Assembly (NCBI GenBank): GCA_020080175.1
Contig: JAGHQL010000007.1
Location: forward strand, 1-64,000
Source of the DNA: Glutinoglossum americanum
Lineage: Eukaryota > Ascomycota > Geoglossomycetes > Geoglossales > Geoglossaceae
Direction of reading: 5' to 3'
Length of the DNA: 64,000 nucleotides
The translations under genes and the position numbers were made by a program. This document shows, piece by piece, positions 23,751 through 33,062 of the stretch. The stretch's first letter is position 1. Each line of letters opens with the position of its first letter. The notes beneath the pieces are model-generated. The model saw nothing but the letters and a program-made list of their open reading frames with translations. It ran no database searches and was not told the DNA's origin.

Positions 23751-24235
23751 ATGGCTCCGTCCCAGCGATCACGGAGATCAGCATCGAGTGAAGCTGAGGC
23801 GAGGACTGCAATAGCTATGTTTGGAATTGCTGTTGTATTGTTTATTTTTATTATGGTTGATATAAGATATTCAGCGGATATGGTCAGGGAGTATAAGGCG
23901 AATAAAGCTGCTATATTCCAGCTTTGCGTGGTATGAGCGATATGTCTACTGCTCTGAGTAGTGCTGACCAACAACTTTAGGCTGTACTTTCCCCAATCAT
24001 CGTCATCCTAGCGATCCTAGTGGGCGTAATCTTGAATTGCCTCAAACTTCTTGAAGGGGATAGAGGGGGTGAGATACTTGTCTGTATTGTATTACTGACC
24101 TGGACCTCCATCGTTGGACTCTGGACTGCTGCTGCCGTATGGTGCAATAAAAATTCCCAATTGAGTTCCGTACTCCAGGATCCGACCCGGTCGGCTGTCA
24201 GGATTAGTGTCGTTTTGGATTACCCCATAATGTAA
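23751..24235 (+). CDS. Small three-helix membrane protein of unknown function
   Basis: Two exons (23751-23930 and 23981-24235) joined by a 50-nt GT-AG intron encode 144 residues. The joint keeps frame: AIFQLCV to AVLSPIIVILAILVGVILNCLKLLEG. Three hydrophobic segments are visible: AIAMFGIAVVLFIFIMV, VLSPIIVILAILVGVILNCL and ILVCIVLLTWTSIVGLWTAAAVW. The N-terminus is Ser/Arg-rich and presumably cytosolic. I do not recognise the family. It lies among transposon relics, but unlike them it is uninterrupted. Confidence 0.6.
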
Positions 24236-24519
24236 GAGATAATTAAAAAAATTTTTTTTGTTCTATACGTGTTTATTTATTTGAGGCTTATATTATGCAG
24301 AGCTGGGCTAGTTACAATGCCGATATTGTTCATATGCTTCTTACCATAAGCAATTTTACCGCTTCAGAGTCGGTACGGTTTTCAAAGGCCGCATGGCATC
24401 GACTTCGTTTTCTCTATTTCGTCGGTATTCCTCTCGTCCTTCTACTTTAAATAATGTCCGATCTACATCTGGAAGCGGAATGACCTTATTCCAATTCGAT
24501 ATCCCCACCAGATTCTTGT

Positions 24520-24861
24520 TCGGTGGTAGAGACGTGGGTCAGCAACTTTCGCCGCATCACTGGTTGGACTATCTATCGTCACAATATAAAGCACGTTCTA
24601 GATGTCAAGTGGCTTAAGGCTCGAGTTAGCGTCATTCACGAAGAAGAACCGCATCGACGTGTTGTGATCGTAACTCATTATGCTCCATCCTTCGAGAACA
24701 CCTACAAACCTCCACAAGAGAAAAACCTGTGGAGTTCAGCCCTTTGCACAGACTTACTGAAGTCGGAAGCTGATACTTGGTTGGGGTTGGGATGCGTTCG
24801 ATATTGGATTTTCGGCCATATACATCGGGGCACAAAGTTCACTAAAGCCATTGCAGTTTAA
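24520..24861 (+). pseudogene. Calcineurin-like metallophosphoesterase, C-terminal fragment
   Basis: The frame reads VSNFRRITGWTIYRHNIKHVLDVKWLKARV, then VVIVTHYAPSFENTYKPPQEKNLWSSALCTDLLKSEADTWL and VRYWIFGHIHRGTKF. The VTHxAPS and GHxH elements are the metal-binding histidine motifs from the C-terminal half of a metallophosphoesterase common in fungi. The N-terminal metal-binding motifs (DxH, GDxxD, GNHE) are not found upstream, and the frame stops soon after the last motif. It is therefore a partial copy, probably non-functional unless unseen exons lie upstream. Confidence 0.65.
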
Positions 24862-25041
24862 CCTTCCCTGTTCCTTCCTAAACCTAGGCAATTATTCCGT
24901 ACTGACAAACGATGCTTCGAGCCGCGAGACACTCCTGGTACGAAAGTTGGATGGGAATTGGTGATCGTGGGAATGATGACAATTATTAGTACATGATGGG
25001 AGGTTGCCAAAGAACTGCTGGAGTGGATAGGGGTTTAGGAG

Positions 25042-26349
25042 TTGGCGCAGATCATCGACCACGAGTGCCTCCATCTTCGCACCTCAGAACGCGATCAAGC
25101 ACAACGTCCTACAAACGTCTCCGCGTTTCCAAAGCAATGGATACCCACACTCGCCAAACAGCTCTCAGACTGCGTCTTCCGAGTCATCTATGCTGAATCC
25201 CATTATGAGCGCGAACTCCAAGCAAGGGCGTTGTTTTCCGCCTTGGCACTTCGACGCGCTCAGGAGCCTAAGGCGTTTGCGCCGGAACACCACGAGGAAC
25301 TGTGCAGGCGATTCGAGCGTGCACATAGAGATTTACAGTTTCAGCAGAACCGGTCGGGAGCATTTTCCCGAGAGAAATTTAGGAAGGTCCAGTGTTCCTA
25401 TCTGCTCTGCGCCTGTAACGAGTATTCTAAGAGCTTCCGGGTAGCAAGGCCAGTGGTGGTAGCTGCGGTTACCAGGACTATGGACCCTATATTTGCTGGA
25501 GGGTCGCTAGTTATGGCCGTGACCACGGTAACCGTTCCCTTACACCGAGCTGCTTAAATTCCATCCTGTGATGTTAATGCTAACGTGCTTGTTTTTTAAG
25601 GGATGGGGACCAGGAAGTTTGCTATCACTTATAAAGGCTCTCGACGAGACCTTCAAACCACTCTGCGAAAGCCCGGATGATCGGTGTGGGGCGTTGTTTG
25701 GGCTGCAAGAACTCACAAGAGTCGCATTGGCAGGCTATCTATATGATACAGTGGTACCAAGCTCTACTAGAAGCAATCAAGGCTCAGAGAACAGGCCTGA
25801 GTACCTCGCAAAGTGGATCCTAGAGAGAATTCTATTGATATGGAGGGCGTATGGCCCGTTTGAGACGACTGTCTCTTGTCCGTCTGCAACCTGGCAACAC
25901 TTCATTGCCTTTTTTAATCGTGGCCCTCCAAGGTTTGACAAGTACTTTTACTTATATGGGCTTCTGGACTGCGCAACACAGCTGAGCAGAGTCGTGGACG
26001 GTGATAGGGTATTCGGGTCGTTCAGAGATAGGATGTTGGGGGTGGTCAAAGGTAGTAAAGATGATAGTTTCCGATGGAAAGCTGTAAGTATTTCCCCAAT
26101 GACCCTCAAATTCCAGTTATGCTCAGTCTCATCTAATACATTGTTTACTAGCTCGAGTTTCTGCTCTCCAATCCCACAGACCGGGACAGTCGGACTATTA
26201 GTCTTGTGAAAAGATACGGAAAGATCATTCCGCAGCTCGAGGATAGGTTAAAGTTATCAATGAATGTCTGGTCGAGGAAGGAATCAGCTCCCTCCTCTCG
26301 TCGCCACTCTCGATCAGTCTACCTCCCCGCCCAATCATCGCGACAATGA
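25042..26349 (+). CDS. Intact gene of unknown function in the accessory island
   Basis: Three exons (25042-25527, 25601-26083, 26152-26349) join in frame through two good introns (branch GCTAAC, acceptor TTTTTTAAG, then GTAAGT...TTACTAG). The start is uncertain: a likely acceptor (GGTTTAG) lies just upstream of 25036, so an extra 5' exon is probable. The 388-residue product is soluble and mainly helical, with RALFSALALRRAQEPKAFAPEHHEELCRRFERAHRDLQF and GPGSLLSLIKALDETFKPL...GALFGLQELTRVALAGYLYDT. I recognise no family. No nonsense codons interrupt it, unlike the relics on both sides. Confidence 0.6.
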
Positions 26350-26606
26350 ACCCTCGGGAGTGGGTTGAGGAAGGTGTTCTTTCTGTGAACTTGCACAAGA
26401 AGGTAGAGCCTACCAAGATACCTCTTGAACGCGGCCTCATTTTCAAACGGCACCGCTACTTTTCCTCGGGCTTGTCCCCCGTCTTGAAGTAGCGACTCAG
26501 CCACCCCTGAGTGGAGTTCCCGTGTCGCGGGACCTCAGGAGAGCTGTGCCGTTGCCCCTGCAATCTTTGCTCGAGGACCCCTTATGGGCGGGACCCATAT
26601 AGTTAG

Positions 26607-26708
26607 CTGTCGCTCCGTTGTCTTTAGCAATCAATCAATGCGTTCGTTCTGCCTGTCGCTCCGTTGTCTTTAGCAATCAAGCAATGCGTTCGTTCTGCCT
26701 GTCGCGCC
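26607..26708. repeat. 46-bp tandem repeat, about 2.2 copies
   Basis: Units begin CTGTCGCTCCGTTGTCTTTA at 26607 and 26653, with a partial third at 26699. The two full copies differ at one base (CAATCAATC versus CAATCAAGC), so the duplication is recent or homogenised. Confidence 0.9.
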
Positions 26709-26775
26709 ATAACTACAACACCCCGACTGCAGATTCGCCTTCTTTCTAAGCAGCGGGGTACTTCTGGTTTATCAT

Positions 26776-27317
26776 GTGGAAGCCCCCGCTACCGGTACAT
26801 CGCATATACTCAGGCTAGAGCCTACTCCTAGGGATGAAAAAGGTGCCAAAATGGCGACATCAAACAAGCCCGCCAATGAAAAAGGGTTCGAGAATGCCAT
26901 GGTGACAATTTCCGACAACCTGCTGGCCATCGTAACGACAGAATGCTTGATTGTTTTTGAATATGGACCAGGGGTCCCCAACAATGTGAGGAAGGTGGGC
27001 ACAGAACCCTTCGACAGGTGGGACCCCACCTGTCTAGCCATCCACAAAGCGATTGATCGTACATGGATCTGTGTCGGGGGGGGGAGGGGGCCCAGATGGT
27101 CTGACTGACGACATTAAAATGTTCCATATTGACGGCAACCACGACAAGCTTACGCTCCACCGACAGCCCGCCCGTTTCGACAGACCCCGTCCAGACCCCG
27201 TCCAGACCCCTTCTCCGGCGATTACCCTAGGATGGTGAATTTCAGTCCAGACGGGGCGAGACTGGTTTGTCTTACGAATGGTAATAGCGTGTTGGTTTGG
27301 CTCCTCTCGAATATGTA
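26776..27317 (+). pseudogene. WD40-like protein relic
   Basis: Three frame pieces in order resemble a fungal WD40-type protein. The first has MVTISDNLLAIVTTECLIVFEYGPG...WDPTCLAIHKAIDRTWICVGG. The second has DDIKMFHIDGNHDKLTLHRQPARFDRP. The third has FSGDYPRMVNFSPDGARLVCLTNGNSVLVWLLSNM, a recognisable WD repeat (FSPDGxRLV...VLVW). The frame changes at a G run near 27078 and again near 27210, where a CCCCGTCCAGA unit is duplicated. No propeller-sized protein can be read, so I call it a relic. Confidence 0.45.
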
Positions 27318-27889
27318 GCTAGGTGATTGACAACCATTAAGCTGGGTTAATGGGACGCTTGTGATCCGTTCAAGTATCTCCCAGTGCTTCTGGCCGTCTT
27401 TAATCTGTCAGGACGCGCTGAATGCTTAGTCCGCCCCTCGTGCGTATCTAGGGGGCTCGTCCCCGACCCACGGCTAATCTTTCATCGGTTTGTGTCGTAC
27501 CAGGATATCTCATGGCCCGCACGACTGCATAGGGCAAGTAACATCCCGAAAAACGTTCTCTAGGGCGTTCGCCTTCGAGATATCTTCATTCAGCCTCCAT
27601 TCCCCACACCTTAACCCGCATCCGGAAAACTTATATGGAAGAACCGATCGCTGGCCTCCAGTGAGAGGCCAGCAAGCCACTTATATACACAATCGGTATT
27701 CAATAATGGATTAGACGTCATAAAGCAATAAGAATATATACTTCTGGAATCCACATCGTCATATAGGCGTCGCCATTTGTGTAACCTGAGCTAGTTACCC
27801 GGCCGTGGAGGCCTAAATGGCCTCGCCAGGTAACCGACTGTGGGTCATGACAAATATGCTTATCTTGGGCTGAAGAGCATATTAAATAA
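27318..27889. other. Intergenic stretch
   Basis: About 570 bp between the WD40-like relic and the transposase relic. Only short unsupported reading frames are present. Part of it may be the 5' end of the transposon. Confidence 0.4.
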
Positions 27890-28475
27890 CTACATGAAAA
27901 ATAGGATACAATTCTTTGGACTGATGAGACTTGAGTTATGAGAGGATGACATACAAGAACATAAGTTACTTGGTATCTAAGTGAAGAGTAGGATAAGACA
28001 TGTATTGTAGAAAAAGAATAATAAAGTAAAGATTATATATTTTGAAATTGTTTTTCTGTAAATACAAAAGGTCTAGAGATCTTTTTGGAAGAAAAACTAA
28101 AGCTCTATCAGTGCTAAAACCTATATAAAATATATTATTTTTATTATTTATAGATAAATTCATATGTATCTTAAATTATAAATGATATAAGATGAAGCTT
28201 TTAGACATATAGTAGGAGCTATATTAAAGAATTTTTAAGAAAGAAATATTAATTTGATTTACTAGCCTCTTTTTTCTCTTAATTTAAATTCTATTGAAAA
28301 AGTTTAAAATATTATAAAAAATCATATTCAGGATCATTATCCCAAAAAGATAACTTATGATCAGTTATAAAAAGTAGTAAAAGCTGCTTGAGAAGCAGTT
28401 ACTGAAATGAAGTTGAAGGAACTTGACAGTATTGATGCTCAAGGCAAATTTGTTCCTTATTAATTTGTATATAAA
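27890..28475 (+). mobile_element. Tc1/mariner-type transposase relic, AT-rich
   Basis: Reading through stops, the plus strand follows a fungal Tc1/mariner transposase. One block reads DET-VMRG-HTR-YVTRYLSEE-DKTCIVEKE, then SKDYIFWNCFSVNTKGLEIF, then a degraded SPDLNPIE region (SLNLNSIEKV), and finally NHIQDHYPKKITYDQL-KVVKAA-EAVTEMKLKELDSI. Many stops sit where Trp or Gln codons are expected (TGG to TGA/TAG, CAG to TAG), and the segment is visibly far more AT-rich than its flanks. That pattern fits RIP-like C-to-T mutation. No inverted-repeat ends were found. Confidence 0.75.
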
Positions 28476-28552
28476 AGCAGCATTAGAGTACGTCACCTGC
28501 AGCGCCTTCGTACTAACAAAACTTTCAAAACTTTCCCCCTGTACCTCCGTAC

Positions 28553-28570
28553 ATATATATATATATATAT
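28553..28570. repeat. (AT)n microsatellite
   Basis: Nine uninterrupted AT units just beyond the transposase relic. Confidence 0.9.
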
Positions 28571-29063
28571 CTGCTTTGTGCGCTGGAAATGATAATATAT
28601 ACTCGCCGCACGGCCTTTTCGTTGCCAGCGGGGATAGAGCGTGGCTGTCGGCAAGTGATAAGTGCTGTAGAGCCGTTTCCCGCATGGCTCGAGCACCTGG
28701 CCGACCGACCTTCTCCCGTCGGGTGGTAGATACGCTGTGGTACATTGTAATGCATCGTAGTACCGGTGGACGTAGGAACGACAACAACGACGACAACAAT
28801 TGACGTTCGATTTCGCCAGATGCAACGCCATTCTTCACTCTGTCCGGTGCATCTCGATACAGACCTGCAAAGGGCTGTTTGCGGTGGAGCGGCAGAAATG
28901 CCAAAGGCGGTGAGGGACGACGGGACATGCCGACAGGCTGTGTTGTGGCTGAGCCGACTCCATGGTAATATTCCCCCGAGCTTCCTCCACGCTCACGCCC
29001 CCCCAATCCCTCCATTCCCCCGCGGGACGCTCATAAGAGGCTGTCGGTGCTGCTGCTGCTTGC

Positions 29064-29093
29064 TTGCTACTCGTTGCTACTCGTTGCTACTCG
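29064..29093. repeat. Three TTGCTACTCG tandem units
   Basis: A perfect 10-bp unit repeated three times in the likely 5' leader region of PPX1. Confidence 0.85.
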
Positions 29094-29214
29094 TTCCTCC
29101 AACAAACATTCTTCGCTCTACGTTCTGGCAGTCTCGGGGGGCCTTGTCTAGCAGTTACGGGACACAGACAGACGCACACGCGCACGCACGCACACTCTCT
29201 CGCTCTCTGCAAAG

Positions 29215-30739
29215 ATGGCCTCGTTTCGGATATCCCTCCAGCAGTTTCTGGTGCAGGCCAGGAGCTCGTTCTGTAGGGGGATGAAGACCCCGGAGTGGCA
29301 GAGGAAGGTGAACATGGTTGTTGGGAATGAATCTGCCGGTCTGTTTCTTGCCTTGTCAAAGGATATGCAAAAAAAAAAAGCCTCTCTGGGGTCGTGTCGT
29401 CAAGAAAGCAACCTAGCGCCTATGCTGACAAGGACCATCTTGGCCTCCTCCTCTCAAAGACCTCGATTCCTTGGTCTCCGCTCTCCTGTTTGCCTACCTG
29501 CGTTCCTGCACGCCAGAGCTCCCGTCCTACCACTCCCACCAACCGAACATCACCAACCTCTACACTCCGCTCGCGAACCTCTCCTGCGCGGACCTGCGCC
29601 TTCGCCCCGAGTTTCTCGCCCTCCTTCCTCACGCGGACCTCGATCCCTCCTTGCTCATCACGCTCGACGACCTCCCACCCCCGCCTGAGCGCGCGTCGAA
29701 GCTCCCGCCGGAAGATACGAAGTGGGTTCTGGTCGATCACAACGCGCTGCAGGGAGATCTGGGAGAAGTGTACGGCGGAAGGGTGAGGGGCGTCATCGAC
29801 CACCACGAAGAAGAGAATAAGGTGCCCTCCGATACCGGTCCGGAACCAAGAATCGTGGAGAGGAGCGGGAGTTGCACGAGTCTCGTGACGGAGTACTTCA
29901 AGAACGGGTGGGACAAACTGTCAGCCCAAGCCAGACTGTCGTTCTCGGACGACGGCGAGGAGCCCGAGAACCCCACCAGCCCAGTCGAAGAACCCAACGT
30001 CGGCAGGGTCTACGATGCGCAAGTCGCCAAGCTAGCTCTCGGCGCCATCCTGATCGACACGGTGAACCTCACCTCCCCATCCAGGGTGACCCCGCACGAC
30101 GCGCGTGCCGTCGAATACCTGGAAGCCAAAATCGCCGCCGGCCCGGACGGCGCGAAGTGGGACCGGAATAAATTCTACGAGGAGCTGAACGCCGCGAAGC
30201 AGGACATTAGCGACTTGAGCGTGGAGGATATCCTGAGGAAGGACTACAAGGAGTGGACCGGGGCTGATGGGAAGTTGAAGCTAGGAGTCAGCTCCGTCGT
30301 CAAACCCCTCTCCTGGCTCGTCGAGAAAGCCACCAGCGACGCCGACGACGACGACGACAAAGAAGCCGACCCCGCAGCGGCAGCAGCAGCAGCAGCAAAA
30401 CCCACCCCCCCAACCCCTTTCCTCGACGCCCTAACCACCTTCTCCAAATCCCACTCCCTCTCCCTCCTAGCCCTCATGACCGCCTCCACATCCCCCACCA
30501 CCGGCGCCTTTGAACGCGAGCTCTTGGTCTGCGCCCACGGCCCCGCGGCCACCGAGGCTCTAGCCCGGTTCGAGAGGGATGCGGGGGCCGCGTTGGGGTT
30601 GAGGGCGTGGGACGGTGCGCTGGAGGAGTTGGCCGCCGTGCAGGGCGAGGGTGTGAGGAAGGTGTGGCGGCAGGGGGAGACCGCTATGAGTAGGAAGCAG
30701 GTCATGCCGTTGTTGAGGAAGGCTGTGGGTGGGGGGTGA
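29215..30739 (+). CDS. PPX1: Exopolyphosphatase (DHH/DHHA2 family)
   Basis: Two exons (29215-29338 and 29460-30739) encode 467 residues. The join restores VVGNESADLDSLVSALLFAYL, the first metal-binding motif of the DHH family. Later motifs are WVLVDHNAL and the DHH box GVIDHHEEE, followed by SGSCTSLVTEYF. The DHHA2 domain lies in the second half (LALGAILIDTVNLTSPSRVTPHDARAVEYLE, FYEELNAAKQDISDLSVEDILRKDYKEW). The enzyme removes terminal phosphates from inorganic polyphosphate, mainly in the cytosol. A low-complexity insert, DADDDDDKEADPAAAAAAAAKP, sits within DHHA2. The coding region is markedly GC-rich, unlike the island just upstream. Confidence 0.92.
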
Positions 30740-31396
30740 GTGAGGAGAAGAGGGGAAGAAGAAAGGAAGAAGAAAAAGGGTGGGTGAAGGGGGTTAGGGT
30801 TGCGGTTGCGGTTGTTGTTGCTATAGTTGTTAGCTTTTGGGATACAGGAGGGAGGGAACGTGAAAGTGCTTTTCTCTCTCTCTCTTTTTTTTCTTCCCCA
30901 GTGGTTTTTGGAGGGAGGGACGCAGTTGAGGATAGGAAATAAATAAATAAAGCAAAACTCTAGAAAAAATCACCCACGCCTGGCCTTTTTTTTTTTTTCT
31001 TTTTTAATTAGAAAACCCAATAGCGCGGGGGGAGGGGGGGAATAAACGAAGTATCCAAAAAAAAAATAAAACCGGGTGTAATACGCAGCCCCGTTCAAAG
31101 TTTGGTTTTGGTTTCCCCCTACGCCGAGTCTCACCACCAGGCACACACCAGGCACACACACGGAAGTCCCAAAATCTAATTTTATTTTTTATTCGCAAAT
31201 CTCCATCCCCCCCCCAAAAAAAAAAAAAAACCAAAAAAAATAAAATAAAAAAGCGCCGCCGGGCCGTGAAGTAGGGGGGAGTTGTTCTGTTCTGTTCTGT
31301 TCTATTTCTACGGAAAAAAAAGGGGGAGGGGGAGGGGGGCTGGTCTGGTGGTGGTGGTGATGATGGGGGTTTTCTCTCCGGTGTTCGGGCGGTCGT
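30740..31396. other. Convergent intergenic region with homopolymer tracts
   Basis: About 650 bp between PPX1 and the PD-(D/E)XK-like gene. It is rich in A/T runs, G runs and a TGTTC pentamer repeat near 31275-31303. These look like 3' UTRs and low-complexity sequence only. Confidence 0.55.
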
Positions 31397-32894
31397 TTAT
31401 TCTTCCTCCTGCTCCGAGCGGCGCTTTCGCTTCTTAGTCCCTCTGTGCTTCGCCTCTGCCTCTCGCTCCGACGACTTCCTCTTCTTCTTCTTCTTCATCG
31501 CTTTCCCTCCTCGCTCTGACGGCTCCTCGTCTCTCCCTGTCCCGTCCTCCTGTTCCTCCTCTTGCTTCGGCAGCTTCCTCTTGGCCTTCCCCTTCCCCTT
31601 TTCCTTCCTCTGCTTCTTTTTCTCTTGTTTAGACAACTCGCCTCTCCTCTTCTCGATATATGCATCGAGATCTTCCTTGACCTCCTCTAAACGCGTGCCG
31701 AGGCCCCAATCCATGATCTTTGCGACCAGGTCCATCAGTTCCCCGGCAGAATCAAAACGACTCAAGAAAAACTCTTCCACTTTTTTCATGTGGTACGAGC
31801 CTGAGTCGAACCAGTGCACCCAGATGATGCCCATGTTGGAATCGGCGGTAAGGGAGAAGCAAAGAGATTCTGTAGCTTGCCCGTAGCTGCCGGTTGCGAG
31901 GTGTCGCAGTCGGCGACGTGCCCAGACCATGGCCGTCCCGGCGCGAGCAGCCTGGTTTTCGGCTTTAAACACGCTATCGGTCACACTCGACTTCCACTCT
32001 GCGACGAAAAAAGGGTGCGACATGAAGGGTGCAATGTGGGCGATAGAATCAATCATTGAATTGACCGATATCTGAGTCTGGTTGAAGGCCAAATGGCTAT
32101 AACCAAACACAAAATCTGGTTTGGGTACTGGCAGGGGACCAGCCTTTCTTATGCGTTCCTGTATAGCCATGGCCTCATTTGTAGTCGGGGCCTCGCGATG
32201 GGTAGGTTGAAAAGACAGGCAGTCTGATCTAAATAGGCCATTCCGAATTTGGTGAAGGCATGTCGTGCAGTCTAGCTCTGGAAACAGGACGGAACCCATT
32301 ACACTTACCATGGTGTACTCGTTGAGCATTGTATGCGATTCTGCATAGTGAACGATCCGCTCCTGAGCCTCTCCATTGAGCTCGGGCAGATCGCAGTCGC
32401 GTTGGATGATGTACTCGACGACATAGTCCACGATGGTGCCGATGGGCTTCGTGTCAATAGCCCCCGAGTCGACATGGATCCCGTGGTCGGTAAGCTGTTG
32501 CCGAGCGTGGCCGTTTGTCATAGTGCTGCTTGACGATATAGAGGAACACGTAGAATTGGAGAGGAATGAAGCCGACAGGTTATGCAACTGCAGGTTCTCA
32601 GTCGTGAGGGATTGACGGCTGTTGGTGCGTGACGGTTCACCAAGCATGGACGTCTATGGAGGAGATTGTTTAGCTTTAGCTTTAACGCATAGTATGTCAG
32701 GAACTACTTACCGCACGATTTAAATAGTTTACTTCCATGCCGAGATGTATGCCAGGGATGCTGGAGTTGTTGCTGTGGACAACTTCTCCGCGACCAGTAT
32801 TTATACAGAACGTGGAGTCACATGTCACTGCGTGTTCAGACGTAGAGCTGGCTGAACAGAGTGTACCCAATCTATTGATCACGTTCACATTCAA
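31397..32894 (-). CDS. PD-(D/E)XK nuclease-like nuclear protein
   Basis: Two exons (32894-32712 and 32653-31397) encode 479 residues. The first 130 residues are Ser/Thr-rich. The core contains VPKPDFVFGYS (Asp241) and, after a short spacer, HPFFVAEWKSS (Glu280-Trp-Lys282). This D...ExK arrangement is that of fungal PD-(D/E)XK superfamily domains such as the DUF7924 group. A conserved helical half follows (ENQAARAGTAMVWARRRLRHLA). The C-terminal 100 residues are a Lys/Glu-rich tail with several basic clusters (KKKKKRKSSER, KKRKRRS), strong nuclear localisation candidates. I do not know the substrate, and nuclease activity is inference from the motif. It lies just downstream of the potassium transporter gene on the same strand. 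Confidence 0.7.
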
Positions 32895-33062
32895 CTTGGG
32901 GGCGACCTAGGAAAATGAAAAACTAAAAAAAAAACCAAAAACAAACAGAGCGCGGATAAGATGGTATCAGGAGGTGTGGGAAAGGAGATTCGATCTTATT
33001 CCCTGCCCCCGTATGTTCAGTCCATTCTTGCAGCAGTAACAACCGTAGTGGCAGCCGACGCC

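Larger units (their letters stand above)
28476..29214. other. Intergenic region with microsatellites, upstream of exopolyphosphatase
   Basis: About 740 bp with no supported gene, although long frames exist on both strands. It contains an (AT)n run at 28553-28570, three head-to-tail TTGCTACTCG units at 29064-29093 and a CA/CG-rich run near 29171-29195. The last part should be the promoter and 5' UTR of PPX1. Confidence 0.5.

Noticed and set aside
28365-29015. 216-codon minus-strand frame near the mariner relic
   Set aside because: It runs antisense through the transposase relic and a microsatellite, with no protein-like features.
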